DNA of 64,000 bases from Dacryopinax spathularia (GCA_037974965.1 JBBPFI010000001.1:1488001-1552000); one strand, 5' to 3'; counted from the first letter of the stretch, positions 19,406 to 31,776 are shown. Program-made: numbers and translations. Notes: generated by a model from the sequence alone, not told the origin.

Positions 19406-22400
19406 ATGGACTCCAGCCCACCAAGCGGCGTCCGGATCCTAGGCAGTCTTTATACCTACGTTGCTCCTCTCCGGACATACCTCTGCACGATCCTGGCAAC
19501 AGACGTCCTAGCTCAGCCGACAGGCAACGATACACTAGATCATGTGCTCTCTACTACTCTCGTGACCGCGGATACTCCTCCCCAGCAGGGGATGTTCGTT
19601 TCTTCCAGACCCTTTTCTACTCAGGCTGAGGTGCTCGATCTGGCGAGATCGAAGTTGTTCACTTCGAATAAGGAGAAGTATTCGAATGTTATCAATCTGG
19701 GGTATCGGATGGTACTGCCCCTGTCTCTATGTATGCTATGGGAGTATCTCATCAAGACGATAGGCGGACACGCGCGGAGAAGCGCACAGCTCGGGTCTGT
19801 CAAACTTCTTTACGAACACGACGGCGGACATACTCCAGACGAGGGACTGGCAGATCTTGCTTGAGATGTATGCTACCCTTTCTCCGATGAGCTGAGATCC
19901 CAGTGCCTGATGATGAACAGGATAGGGGAGAAAGGGATGCTTCACCTCTTAACGACAACAAGCATGTTCCTCAGCTTGCCGAACGACTGCTGGTGTCAAG
20001 TCCTCGGGAGGCCGATCTACCAGCTGATTGTCCGTGGTCTTCCTGCCAAGCCGGTTCGCCCCGTCCCAACGGATGGGAATGCTGAAGCTGGCCCCTCGAA
20101 CCCGCATGCGTTGAGGAAACGAAGAGCGCCGACGGATATCCAGCTTGTAAGAGCGAGGATATTTTATTCTAAGCCTTCGAGAGCGCCGGATGGGAAGATC
20201 CGGGCTGGTCTGCCACGCATCCGTTGGTTCTGTCACTTCCACTCCTTCAAAATCGGCCTGAGATGGTAATAGACATGCTCAACGACCTCCGCCGCGATTT
20301 CCGCTCGGATAACGCCGCCCGACATGCGCTGAAGTATATCTTCCCTTCGCTGCATGGGCTACATAATGTCTTCACGTCGGCGCTCGATCATTCTAACCCT
20401 GGATTCCGGTTCAAAGACTACTCAGATCGGCATGATGAGATCCTCGTAAGTAAGATATCGTACAAAGGATTGAGTGTGCTCAATGTATGCAGGCACTGGG
20501 GAGGGTGAAGACGCCAAAGCGCCTGAAGCAGCTGATGCCGCTGGCGAAGAAGCTGCTCCAGCTGCATTGTCAGACGAGCTATAAGCGGTTATGTGAGATG
20601 GCCTGTCCCAGCAAGGTACCGTTTTGACCCATCTCACTCGCAGTTTCGCTGAGGAACGGGCCAGGTCCTGAACAACAAAGCCGATCTAACGGACACCAGC
20701 GTCATACTGGTATGTAACTGCAGAACCTGCAAGCCCGCGGCTGAATACGGTCGGACAGGACATCATGTCGGAGGTCGCCCAGCTCCGGACGCAAGAAAAG
20801 GTGGAATCGATAGAAGTATCGCATGCGAGCGAGATATACCCTCATGGGGCAAGTACGGCCCAGGCCGCCGTGGCTGCCAAACCTCGCTTTATCGAGTTCG
20901 CGTGTAGCCATAATGAGGTGAGTACCACTGTCCTTCTTGTGTTCCACGTAATTGGGAAGGGTTGCTTACCCGTGTGCAGGTGTATCGATACCTGGCTGCC
21001 GTAACGAGGGCTGTTATCCCGCATGCTTTCTGGGGCAGTGACCGCAACTTGCGCTGTATCCTGAAGAGTGAGTACATCCCTAGGCTAGCAACATCTATCT
21101 GATTATGGGCAGAAATCCGATCGCTCGTCAGAGCTCGAAGATACGAGACCATGAGCTTACACGACCTGGTCCAAGGATTCTGCATATCCGACTGTGAATG
21201 GCTCTACCCCTCAACCGAGGCGGCCAAGCACCAGCGCATGACGGCTGCAGAATCGATGAAGCGACAAGAGCTGCTCGAGGAATTTTTGTACTGGTTCTTC
21301 GATTCGTTCATCCTAACCCTGTTAAAGGTGTGGCTCTCCACACAACCGTTTTACCATGGAGGTTGATCAGAGCCGTAGAACACCTTCTACATCACCGATT
21401 CGTCTGCCTATCGTAACCGCGTGCTCTATTTCCGGCATGACGACTGGAATACCGTCTGTCAACCCCTGCTGGATCGCTTGAAGTCATGTAACTTCGTACC
21501 TCTGGCGAAAGTAAGTGCCATTGGTCAAGCGCTACGTGCGTCAACTAAGTATCATCAGGATGACCTCACTCGAATGATGAGACACAGAAGATTAGGCTTC
21601 TCGGTTATCCGGCTTCTGCCCAAAGATACTGGTGTCCGGCCCATTGTCAACCTACGTCGACGAGCGGCAAAGCTGGTACGCCATGATAGCGGTCTGTGTT
21701 TGCGCTACTGATCCCAGTGCAGATCACAGCCGCAAATGGTAGACGACGCATCCTGCCCGGCAACTCGATCAATCAGATCCTGCAAGCCGCATTCCAGATT
21801 CTGACGCTGGAAAAGGTCAGTTAATTCGAGTTTGGTTGTGCCTCCATCCTTAATTCTACGTGACCAGAATCGGAATACTCATCTCCTCGGAGCATCGGTC
21901 CTCGGCCTAAATGAGATATATGAGAAGCTCAAATCATTCAAGGTGAAGTTGCTGGCAGACTTGGGTAAATTGTGAGGCTTCCACTCCAATCCTCGCACCT
22001 TTAATGACCCGTTGCAGGCCGAAGCTCTATTTTGTGAAAGTGGATGTCAGAGCCTGCTTCGACACAATCGACCAGCATCAGTTGCTCTCCATCCTGGAAC
22101 AAATGGTCATCGAGGTACGCATCTCGTCCTTGCAAAGGCGGAGAGTAGCCTTACACATGTCTGTAGGACGGATACCTTGTGCAGAAATACGCACAAGTCA
22201 TGCCGACTGCTGGGAAAATGAAGCGCACATTTTCTCGAAAGGCTTTCCCGGACTGTGAGTATGCCGGCATTACTTGCAGCCTGACAAGGTGACCATTTTC
22301 TTAGCGGAACACCCATCGTTTTTGGCTCTCGCCATGCAGCTCGCTCTTGCGCTAAGACATGCAATCTTTGTTGACCAGGTCAGCACATATTCTCGTTAAT

Positions 22401-23825
22401 CAATTGCACCCTCTTCATACAACGGTCAGGTGGTATACGCGGTCGAAGAGCGGGATGAGCTGAGAGCTCTCTTGAGAGAACATGTGATGGAAAACGTGGT
22501 CAGAGTAAGCACCAAAGCCACGCTCTGCTTGGTCCTTCTCATCGATTCGAGAAGATCGGAGACACTGTCCATCGTCAGAGCATCGGAATACCCCAAGGAT
22601 CCGTCTTATCCACGGTTCTCTGTTCCTTTTTCTACGGAGACCTGGAAAACACAAAGTTGTCATTCACCCATGATAAACATTCTGTATGTTTAGCCCATCG
22701 CCCCAGAAGCATGCTTTGACCGAACCCTCAGCTGTTGCTACGGTTTGTCGACGACTTCCTCTTCATCACTCCAGATCACGGGAAAGCCGTCCGATTCCTG
22801 CAGGAAATGGAAGCCGGTACGTATCAAAATTCGCGTCTCATCATTGATCTGACCAAACGCCTGCAGGCCACCCTGAATATGGATGCTTTATCACCAAGGA
22901 AAAGACATGCGTCAACTTCCCTGTGGACGGAACCTCAGCGACACCCATAACATTCTTGAGGACTCCTGGTGCGTCTGACATAGTGATGCTTTCTAAACAG
23001 TGTTGACGCATTATCGTAGAGTTCCCATGGTGCGGCTTGGTCATTAATACGAGAACACTTTGCGTCAATGCGGACTACGGACGCTACAATGACGCACGTG
23101 AGTTTCATCACGCACCTGACTGGCAGATATATGCTTACAAGGCATACACAGAGATGAGCGATACGCTATCAGTAGACGGGACGAAGAAAGCTGGTATCGT
23201 TTTCCGCCAGAAACTATTCCAGTGCGTTCCCTCATCATGCTCTCCAAGCTCGAATGTACCCAATCTTCTGCAGATCTGTAAAACAAAGAAGCCATATCAT
23301 CTTCAATGACAGCAACCTTAATACCCCTCGCACAATATACCTGAACATCTACCAAAACTTCGTGGTCTCCGCCATGAAGACGCATACATACCTGCGGGCT
23401 TGGCATTCCGACCTCGTCCGCCATGCTGCATACATCGCTCGTACGCACCAAGAATGGGATTCATTCATGCGTAATATTGACCAATTTTCAGAGACCATCC
23501 TGGATGCCATCCATTTCGGCTACTTTTCCATCATCAACAAGTTCCATGGAAAGCTTGCTAAGGCAAACGGCGCTCGCTGCACACTACGGCGTTCTTTCGT
23601 CATATGGTATGTCGCCACTTCTCTGGTTCACGTCCAACCCGAACTTGTTACAGGCTAGGGCTGCACGCTTTTCACCATATCCTCTCATTACGGAAGAGCG
23701 GCTACACGGCGATCTTGCCCATCCTATATGCGGAAATGTCGCACCCTAGGCTGGCTGCAAGTAGACGACAACTCGCGGGCGTCGTCAAGCAAGGACTGAG
23801 CTCCCTGAGCTGCGTTGCTTTCTAG
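19406..23825 (+). CDS. TERT: Telomerase reverse transcriptase
   Basis: Twenty-five exons in continuous phase give 1,071 residues: 19406-19711, 19764-19867, 19921-20222, 20273-20445, 20493-20615, 20665-20709, 20759-20917, 20980-21067, 21113-21327, 21379-21510, 21559-21675, 21723-21815, 21868-21971, 22018-22114, 22167-22254, 22305-22378, 22430-22504, 22552-22683, 22732-22816, 22867-22968, 23020-23097, 23152-23221, 23274-23440, 23492-23606, 23654-23825. Landmarks: the N-terminal block MLHLLTTTSMFLSLPNDCWC, the RNA-binding block KPRFIEFACSHNEVYRYLAA, T motif NTFYITD, motifs 1-2 RLLPKDTGVRPIVNLRRR, motif A FVKVDVRACFD (Asp 663), motif B' RQSIGIPQGSVLSTVLCSFF, motif C LLRFVDDFLFIT (Asp 816-817) and motif D-E FPWCGLVINTRT. 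All three catalytic aspartates are present. The enzyme copies the telomerase RNA template at chromosome ends. The 51-nt interval 23441-23491 is in frame and its removal is probable, not certain. Confidence 0.97.
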
Positions 23826-24129
23826 TAATATGGCCGCGACATGTCGCATGATTTTGAAAGTCGAAGAGTGGGCCACTGCACAGGACACCGCTATCTACCG
23901 AAGGGCTTGTTTGGGTTATGGAAATCGCCTTTTCGCCTGAAGCCCGCTGTAATTCTCCCTATCCAGGTGCCCATCTCGGGTGCCTAGATTCAAACCAGTA
24001 ATGCAGAGTGTAGGGTATTAGGTAGTCAGGCGTCCTGTTGTCGTGGACGGTTCAGTGAAAGGAGTCATCAGCCGGGATTGTGAAATGTCTGCGCAGCCTG
24101 CGGTTCTTGTGGCTGTACCCTCAACTGCA
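23826..24129. other. Downstream flank of TERT
   Basis: No gene is seen. It ends at the 10-bp target duplication of the MITE. Confidence 0.5.
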
Positions 24130-24696
24130 TCATACAGGGGAGCGAATGACTCGGATGACCCCTTCGGCCCGCATAACTGACGCGGATGACCCCTTCGCGG
24201 CGAATATGGCTCAGCTGACCCCTCATAAGGGTCTTCAGAGTAAAGATAAGTTCTTAACACTCTCTCTTGCATGTAACAGATACCAGTATATAGTCGAAAC
24301 ATGTAAAATTAAATCGCCTGAAATTAGTAGAAAGGGACGGGCAATATCACTTGGCTTGGAACAAAGCCTCTTTCCTATTGCTGAAGGATCGATAAGTCGG
24401 ATATAAACTGCACACACTAGAAAATATTACAGAGTATTTGATTGGGTCAACTAAATCTTACCCATGTTATCTCTTGCAAATGAAAAGCCCAGCAGGGCCC
24501 GTTTGGTTTCAATTACTTAAATATATAGTTGTGCTAAAAAAGCTGTACCTGGAAGAGCTAAAGCAAGACATTGCAAATTAAGTCGCACTTATAGACCCTT
24601 ATAAGGGGTCATCCGAGGCATATTCGCCGCGGAGGGTCATCCGCGTCAGTTATGCGGGCCGAAGGGGTCATCCGGGTCATTCGCTCTCATACAGGG
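24130..24696. mobile_element. Mutator-like MITE, 547 bp, with 10-bp target duplication
   Basis: The element spans 24140-24686. Its ends both begin GAGCGAATGAC and form long inverted repeats (24140-24233 and 24594-24686, about 93 bp, roughly 90 percent identical by eye). TCATACAGGG flanks both sides exactly (24130-24139 and 24687-24696). Long terminal inverted repeats with a 9-11 bp duplication are the hallmark of Mutator-like elements. The interior (about 360 bp) is AT-rich and encodes nothing, so it is non-autonomous. The inverted arms contain several GGATGACCC repeats. It sits between TERT and verprolin, about 130 bp upstream of the verprolin start. Confidence 0.88.
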
Positions 24697-24812
24697 TCGT
24701 CTGCGTTCTACGTTCCCTTCTGTACATCACATCCTCGCACTCTCCACCTCTCAACCCTTCAAAATATCGCAAACCGCTGAACAAAATATAGCAAAACTAC
24801 TCGGGGACCAAT

Positions 24813-26615
24813 ATGGATCCCAATGTGCTTGCACAAATCCAAGCAGGCAAGCGGCTGAAGAAGACGGTGACGAATGACCGCAGCGCACCGATGGTCGATG
24901 TCAAGCCCTCTGGCGGCGGAGGCCTAGGAGGCGGCGGGGGCGGAGGAGGCGGTGGAAGGAATGTAACTCGCTCTGGGGACGATGGAGGTGCTGGCGGTGG
25001 GCTGGCGGCTGCTATGGCTGGTGGTGGGCCGCCTCAGCTTGGAGCGTTGTTTGCGGGTGGGATCCCGAAGCTGAAGCCAGCAGCGAGTCAACCGAGTATG
25101 TATTCTTGCTATCAGAACAATGAGTCTACTGACGATGTTGTCTAGTAAACACGGCCAATCTGGCGAAGCCACCATCGATACCAGGTCGAGGTGCCTCGCC
25201 AGCTCCTCCCTCTCACGCACCACCGCCGCCACCACCCCCTCCATCAAGCGGAGCACCTCCCCCGCCGCCGCCGCCTCCTCCCGGTCCTCCAAGCAGGGGA
25301 GCACCTCCGCCTCCTCGCGCAGCGCCGCCGGCACCTACACCTCCGAGGCCGGCTGCGGTACCACCCCGGCCTCCTGCCGCCCCTCCTGCTAGGCCAACGA
25401 CTGCACCACCGCCACCGCCTCCTCCTCCTTCAGCACCTCCTCGTCCGAGTGCTGCACCTCCCCCACCCCCACCACCGCCTGGCCCTCCTGCTAGGCCGGG
25501 AGGGGCTCCTCCGCCCCCGCCCCCACCTCCCGCGCCTCCTGCTGCACCAGCGAGGAGTGCCCCACCCCCTCCGCCCGCGCCGCCCAGGCCGATGACTGCC
25601 CCTCCAGCTCCGCCGCCTCCGCCGCCCGCGCCTGCGCCTGCCGTTGCACCGAGTCTGCCAGGACGGAGTGTCCCGCCTGCTCCTCCGCGATCGACTCCTC
25701 CTCGGCCTGCGCCTCCTCCTGCACCTCCCCGACCTGCTTCACATGCTCCGCCTGCGCCGCCCCGTTCGCCTGCTCTTCCACCGAGACACGAACCGCCTTC
25801 CCTTCCTGGACGTCCTGCCCCCCCTCCTCCACCCGGCGGTCACCCACAACTCCCTCGCCGGCCTCCTCCTCCCCCTGCACCGGGATCTCCAGGCGGCGGA
25901 GCAGCACCCCGCATGCCTCCCCGCCGCGTGCCTGCACCTCCGCCTCCTCGTCCAGTAAGCGAAGTGGTCCGGCCTTCCACACCTCCCTCACCTCAGCCAA
26001 CATCCCGTGCCCCTCCGCCACCACCACCTTCACTTCCAGGTCGTGGTCCCCCGCCTCCTCCGCCTGGTCGTCCTGCGTCCGCAGGAGCGCGCGTCGTCTC
26101 CGCTCCTGCTGCCCCTCCTCCTCCTCCGATGCGCAGCTCACTAGCCCCTCCGCCTAGGCGTGAACCACCACCCCGTTCGCCTGCGCCACCCGAACCCGAA
26201 CCTGAAGAAGACGAGGAGGAAGCACCGCCGACGCGACTCGCTCCTCCCTTGCCGGCTGTGGACTCTAGCGCGAGGGCGGCAAGACGCAGTCTTGCTCCAC
26301 CGCCGCCTCCCCCGCCTGGAGGGGGAATGACGCGTAGCGTGAGCGAAGGAGGCACGAACGGGTTGGCAGCAGCAGCGATCGATGGGTTGCCGCAGAAACG
26401 TGTTTCTCGGAGTACGTACTCCTCCCCCTTACGGATATCTTGTAAATGCTGACAATATTGCTCCCCTAGTTCCCTCTCCACCGCCGACTTCGGGTGGTCA
26501 TACTTTCCCGACCAGCGCGCAGTTCCCGCCTCCTAGGCCTTTCAGAGGCGAGGTCAAGACGTATATGAGTGGCGCGAGGCAGGGAAGCGGGTTCAACCTC
26601 GCCTCTCTTGAATAA
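24813..26615 (+). CDS. VRP1: Verprolin / WASP-interacting protein
   Basis: Exons 24813-25095, 25146-26411 and 26470-26615 give 564 residues. The N-terminus carries a WH2 actin-binding motif (VLAQIQAGKRLKKTVTNDRS) with the LKKT core, then a Gly-rich linker. The large middle is almost all proline runs (profilin and SH3 ligands) with repeated LPGR elements. The C-terminus RPFRGEVKTYMSGARQ ... GSGFNLASLE resembles the WASP-binding tail of WIP/verprolin. Family knowledge: verprolins couple WASP to Arp2/3-driven actin assembly in endocytosis and polar growth. The Pro-rich exon keeps all six frames partly open, so overlapping frames there are shadows. The MITE just upstream may lie in its promoter. 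Confidence 0.92.
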
Positions 26616-27166
26616 ACCTTGCTCTCCTCCAGCGTACACAGCATGAAACGCATCGATATTCCCCAAATCCTGCTCATTGTCACAAGCTGCATTTACAGAT
26701 ATCAGATCGTGTAGTGTGGAGACATCCTTGTACATGGTTCGAATTTCCACTATATTTCCTATTTCTTCGAGCCAGCATTAATACTGCTTGCTGTGTCGTG
26801 TGCTGCCACCAAGAGACTCCGACGTGGCACATCAGAATCCCCGAGAATCCCTCACCGCTCGTCCGCATGCCAACCGCAGATTCACGCGCTTCGCTCCTCA
26901 CGCGTCTGAGGGATCTGCGCCCAAGCGAGTGATGACTAATATGCGCCACTCCCTGAAGAAGGCTTGCCTGTGGACGTGGACATGGCAGCAAAGGGCCCGC
27001 ACGCAATGAACCGCTTCGGGAGCAGAAGTATATCTCGCGTACTGACAAGGCATCCCATAAGCAACCTTTGCTCTCCACGTCCTCTCTTCCCGCCTCCCTC
27101 ATTCCTTTCCTCGCATCTCAAGAACAACTGCACGACCTGCAAGAATAGGTCACTAAAACGCACAAA
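26616..27166. other. Intergenic region between verprolin and PDI
   Basis: Nothing gene-like is seen. It contains the PDI upstream region; CCACGT-like strings occur near 27075, but no unfolded-protein-response element could be assigned with confidence. Confidence 0.45.
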
Positions 27167-28681
27167 ATGCGCGCTTTCTCTTTCCTCCTCCCTTTCCTGT
27201 TTGGCGCGACAGTGCTCGCTCAGGAAGATGGCACGACCGCGTCGTCCGACGTGCTCGACCTGACCGCGGACACGTTCACCTCCTCCGTCTCAGGCGAGCC
27301 GCTCATGCTCGTCGAGTTCTTCGCGCCCTGGTGCGGGCACTGTAAGGCCCTTGCGCCGCACTACGAAGAAGCGGCCACGCAGCTCAAGGAGAAGGGGATC
27401 AAGCTTGCCAAAGTGGACTGCGTGGCCCAGGCGGAGCTGTGTCAGGAACACGGCGTCGCGGGGTATCCGACTCTGAAGGTGTTCAGGAATGGAACGCCGA
27501 GCGAGTATGGCGGGAATAGGAAGACGGAGGGGATCGTGAGCTATATGGTCAAGCAGAGCTTGCCGGCCGTGACGGACGTGACGGAGGGGATGCACGACGA
27601 GTTCACAAAGGCTGACCGGGTCGTCGTCATTGCCTACTTGCCCTCGAGCACCGATGCGCCCGCACCGGTCTTCTCATCTGTCGCCGAGGCGCACAGGGAT
27701 GACTATCTGTTCGGTATCTCCACCGACCCGGCGGTCGCGAAGGCCGCTGGTGTCACCCCACCCGCCATTGTTCTCTACAAATCGTTCGATGAGGGACGCG
27801 ACGACGTGCCGTCCGAAGGCATCGAGCATATTGGCCATGAAAGGCTCGAGCAGTTCATCGTGGACAACAGCATGCCCCTGTTCGACGAGATCTCGGGCGA
27901 GAACTACGGCAAATACGCTATGACCGAGCTTCCTCTCGCCTACGTCTTCCTCGACCCATCCGACGAGGCCGCCAAGTTTGCCGTCATCAAGGACCTCGAG
28001 CCCGTCGCGAAGGAGTACAAGGGCGTGGTGAACTTTGTCTGGATCGACGCGAACAAGTTTGCCGAGCACGCAAAGAACCTGAACGTCAAGGAGCCCAAGT
28101 GGCCCGCATTTGTCATCCAGGACCTGAAGGAGAACGCCAAGTATCCGCTTGATCAGTCCAAGCCCGTCGACGTCGAGTCCGTCCGCGCGCTCACCAAGGG
28201 TTTCCTGGACGGCTCTGTCAAGCCTACGCTTAAGAGCCAGCCTATCCCCGCGAGCCAGGACGAGGACGTGTTCGTGCTCGTCGGCGACGAGTTCGACAAA
28301 GTCGTGTTCGACGACAAGCGGGACGTGTTTGTCGAGTTCTACGCTCCTTGGTGCGGGCACTGCAAGCGCCTTGCGCCGACCTGGGACTCGCTGGGGCAGA
28401 AATACGCCGATCAGAAGGACAAGATCCTGATTGCCAAGATGGACGCGACGGAGAACGACGTCCCTCCCTCCGCAGGCTTCCAAGTCCAGAGCTTCCCAAC
28501 GATCAAGTTCAAGCCTGCGGGAATGGCGAGCTTCATTGACTATGAGGGCGACCGGAGCCTGGAGAGCTTGAGCGAGTTTGTAGAGCTGAGGATGAGGAAC
28601 AAGCTCTCGGGATCGGAGGGCGTCAAGGCGCAGGACGCGGCCCAGACGCCGTTGGCTCAGACGGAGCATGACGAGCTGTAG
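27167..28681 (+). CDS. PDI1: Protein disulfide isomerase
   Basis: A single uninterrupted frame of 504 residues, the usual PDI length. A signal peptide (MRAFSFLLPFLFGATVLAQE) is followed by thioredoxin domain a with APWCGHCK (active site 56-59), two redox-inactive domains b and b', and domain a' with APWCGHCK (396-399). The C-terminus is HDEL, the ER retention signal. It forms and rearranges disulfide bonds in the ER lumen. It is the only sizeable intronless gene in a window where nearly all genes have several introns. Codon use is strongly GC3-biased (CTC, GTC, AAG, GAC), consistent with high expression. Confidence 0.97.
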   Translation: MRAFSFLLPFLFGATVLAQEDGTTASSDVLDLTADTFTSSVSGEPLMLVEFFAPWCGHCKALAPHYEEAATQLKEKGIKLAKVDCVAQAELCQEHGVAGYPTLKVFRNGTPSEYGGNRKTEGIVSYMVKQSLPAVTDVTEGMHDEFTKADRVVVIAYLPSSTDAPAPVFSSVAEAHRDDYLFGISTDPAVAKAAGVTPPAIVLYKSFDEGRDDVPSEGIEHIGHERLEQFIVDNSMPLFDEISGENYGKYAMTELPLAYVFLDPSDEAAKFAVIKDLEPVAKEYKGVVNFVWIDANKFAEHAKNLNVKEPKWPAFVIQDLKENAKYPLDQSKPVDVESVRALTKGFLDGSVKPTLKSQPIPASQDEDVFVLVGDEFDKVVFDDKRDVFVEFYAPWCGHCKRLAPTWDSLGQKYADQKDKILIAKMDATENDVPPSAGFQVQSFPTIKFKPAGMASFIDYEGDRSLESLSEFVELRMRNKLSGSEGVKAQDAAQTPLAQTEHDEL

Positions 28682-29885
28682 ATTGTAGCGTAGCGTAGCG
28701 TGACTAGCGTTGTGCGGACTGTTGTCGCTTTCTTCATTTCTTGTCTTACAATCTAAGTATATCCATTCTCTTTCAGATCACCCGTTGAGAAGCAAAGCCC
28801 CCAAGCTCAAGTATATGCGCCCAAGTAGAAAAGAGGGAAGAACCGATCACCCGCTCCCAACTGTCGGCACACAACGATCTCGGCCGAAAAAGTCTCCGTT
28901 CTATTGCAGCTTGGCTCTGGGAAACCATATCATTCAGCCCCAGAGAAGTTCGGGAAGTCGCCCCGACCATCCCGGTCAATACGGGTCCTTGGCCCCGCAA
29001 AATCCCCAGCGTTCGCCTGACTCGGCCAATCTATTTCGTGTGTGCAATGAGAAATCCGAACAAACGATTGATAGCGTGATCAATAGGCTCGATTGCGCTC
29101 TTCTCGCTGTTCGCACTGACCTGGCACTGCAAATTTCCGCCTCTCGCAGCAGTCTGGTAGTCCTCGCCTGTACTTGCAGCAAGTGGGGCATTGCGTGCTT
29201 GTGCTGACTGATATCTCCATCGGTACACGTACACGCAGAAAGTCGGCGGCGATTGACCCCTCACACTATCCCCGCTCGGCGCGAGAGACAGAGACAGGCT
29301 ACATCAGTAAATTGCATCCGCAGCCCATAGCGGTTTTCTCTATGGGCGCTATATGGAAGCGTGACCTGCTATGGGGGCTGTGTAGCCCCCTGGCATGCTA
29401 TGCAGCGAGACCCTTTTCAGACCACTGCAGGCTGTGGTGCCGACATGGACTCCGAGACCATTGTAAGGTGCAGACCTGAGGTCCAGTCGTCGAGTAAAAC
29501 AGGGTCTACACCTGCTCTCGCCTCAGTACTACTACGTCGCCACCTGCAGCATCCTTCGTCCTCGGTTGCAGTCAACATCGCGATAGCCTTGACTCCTGTC
29601 TTTCACTGATCGACAACGCCAGTTTGTCTTCGATAACGTCTTGAGGAAATTGGATACAGGATTACGCAGTCTGTTTCCTCGAGCAGGCGAAGTGCTACGG
29701 CCACGGGGCAGTGACTACAGCTGCAGGGGACGCTTAGTATCCTGTGCGAAGCAATCATCTGTTGAGATGGGTCTACAGCAGCTGACGGCTCTGAGCAACC
29801 TCCAGGTCTTGACGAGACTTTGTCCCTCTCTGTGACCAGCTTTCTTTCATTGGGTGAAGTGTCTGCAGGAAGCTTGCCTACTGCA
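28682..29885. other. Intergenic region with CTATG-rich palindromic sequence
   Basis: No gene is seen. Around 29290-29420 the sequence holds repeated CATAG/CTATG strings and short inverted repeats (CCCATAGCGG, TCTATGGGCG, GCTATGGGGGCTGTGTAG). Parts resemble the complement of 60570-60745 (GCTATGGTGGCTGTGTAG). It may be a degraded short transposon copy. Confidence 0.4.
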
Positions 29886-31379
29886 ATGACTGCCTCGCCG
29901 CTGTCCTCGCGTGCTCAAGAAGCCTACGATCGGCGAATTTCGATAGACGTTGGTCGCGATAGGAAGGCCTCGATGTCGGAGGGTCCAATGGATGCTCAAG
30001 GACACGCACTCGGCACTGTACCAAGCGTTCCATGCGACAACCCTCAGAACATGATTTTGCCGTTGCATTGGTCAAGGGGCGGATTGCATGTCCATGTTTG
30101 TCTCCCTTCTGATCCCTCCGAGATGCCGGTTCTTGCTCTTGGCGAAGATCTACCTGCCACTCGTGGGGCTGACACGTACCAGAAGGAGGGCCGCAGGGCA
30201 AGGCGAGTACGGCAGTCTGGCAAGCCAATCCGTTCGCGGCGAAGAAAGACCGTCTCTGTCCAACCTGTCGTGGTCAGCGATCCTGCAGGGGATGACTCCA
30301 CCCAGTCCTCCGGCTCGGGTGACAACTTATCTGATTATCCGGAGATGTGGGATACGCTGCAGCTGGCGAGGAACGAAGTTCGCAAGTACCATATGACGGA
30401 GGACATGGTGCCCAGCGGGTCCAAGCGCGATGAATTCGTCGAGAGGGCGAAGAATGCTGCAAACACGGCGGCCCTTGCTTCAGATCCAAATGCTTGCTTG
30501 ATCGATTTCGACAAATTCCCAGGGCAACGTGCACTGGTCGGGGTGTTTACTTGCTCGTCGCGTCCGCATCTGACATTCTGTAGCTCAATAAGGTCGGCCC
30601 CACTCTGCGGACTCTCTTTAAGACCAAAGCCGCGAAGAAGCTCGAAGAAGAGCATCCGAACCTCATCCGTGTCTACAACGAGCTTCATACAGCTGCAGAT
30701 GAAGGAGACAAGAGCGACCGGAAGATCTCAATGTCTACCAAAAAGCGTGAACGTTTGACCAATCAGTTCCGGGCGGAGGTCAAAACGCTGCTGAATGATT
30801 TCCGCTTTGCGGCTCGTGACGTAAGCTGGCGAGGCGACCTCGACTTCGACGGTAGTACTAACTTATTCACGGCAACCCAGGCGCCAACTGCCGCCCTTCC
30901 AAGCCTTACATTCGCGAAGGATTCAGTCATTCAACCCGTCATACAGCTCGTCGCTGCAATGTGCTATATGCGTCCTGAGCAATCCAGCGATTGCAGCCTT
31001 GCGGCTCTTGAGCCCGCGCTGTTCGATCCGGTCCCGCTTCCGACGTTGGCCTACTCTCTTTTCATGGCGAGTCCCTCTTGGAATTTGGTTGGGATGGCTC
31101 CGCTGATCCAGCCCTGCCGCTTTCACAGTTCGATCACATCCTGTCATGTTACGAAATGGGCGTGGAGAAGCGCTGCTCCATTCTCAATGCGAGATACACC
31201 AAAAGATATCATGAAACCCTCCGCTGGTTGCGTGAGTATGGAAGACTGCAACCTGAACAGTTTAGAAGCAGCATGTCAGTAATCACCGCTGCGTGCTTGT
31301 AAGTGTTCTCTCCACTGGGCCAAGCAATCTGCTGACGGTTGTACGTTCCAGCGAGGTGAATGGTATTACACATCAGTAA
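29886..31379 (+). CDS. DUF6532-like hypothetical protein A
   Basis: Exons 29886-30536, 30584-30820, 30881-31066, 31129-31298 and 31352-31379 give 423 residues. Splicing is in phase throughout, but the intron at 31067-31128 must start with GC (ATG|gcgagt). The N-terminal half is polar and basic (QEAYDRRISIDVGRDRK, RRRKTVSV). The C-terminal half has a helical block (KKRERLTNQFRAEVKTLLND, KDSVIQPVIQLVAAMCY, FDHILSCYEMGVEKRCSILN, RYTKRYHETLRWLREYGR) that I recall as the layout of DUF6532 domains, common in Agaricomycetes and of unknown function. The assignment is from memory of the pattern and is tentative. Confidence 0.6.
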
Positions 31380-31776
31380 AAGTTTAACTGGCTGTTGCTA
31401 TGGATAGTCGTATTTGCTTTGCTATGTAGGTTTCGGGAAACGCACATGGAGTTTTGTAATGATATGTACTCCGAATGACGAGGTCATGGACCGGATTCAC
31501 CTATTCAATCATTGGCGCGCGATCCATCGCGAACATTGTCGATAACATCGCGGCGCACCAAGTGGGAAGATGTGCGACCCCCAGCCAACCAGCCTCAGCC
31601 TTGACGGCATGTCGGACAGTGTTTTTGTACGCCCCAAATCCAAACAGAAACTAGGTTGTATTTGCCGTGGAAATCCGAGTACATGCAACGACAGATTGGG
31701 AGGGGGACACGTGAAATCATGGTGACGGCCTACTGGATGGTGTATACAATGCCTTGGAAGAAGGGTTCTCGCCAGC
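31380..31776. other. Intergenic region
   Basis: Lies between the convergent stops of the genes ending at 31379 and 31777. Nothing is seen in it. Confidence 0.5.

Noticed and set aside
25146-26411. Large overlapping frames on both strands within the Pro-rich verprolin exon
   Set aside because: GC-rich CCN codon runs keep other frames open; only the verprolin frame carries WH2, LPGR and the C-terminal tail.
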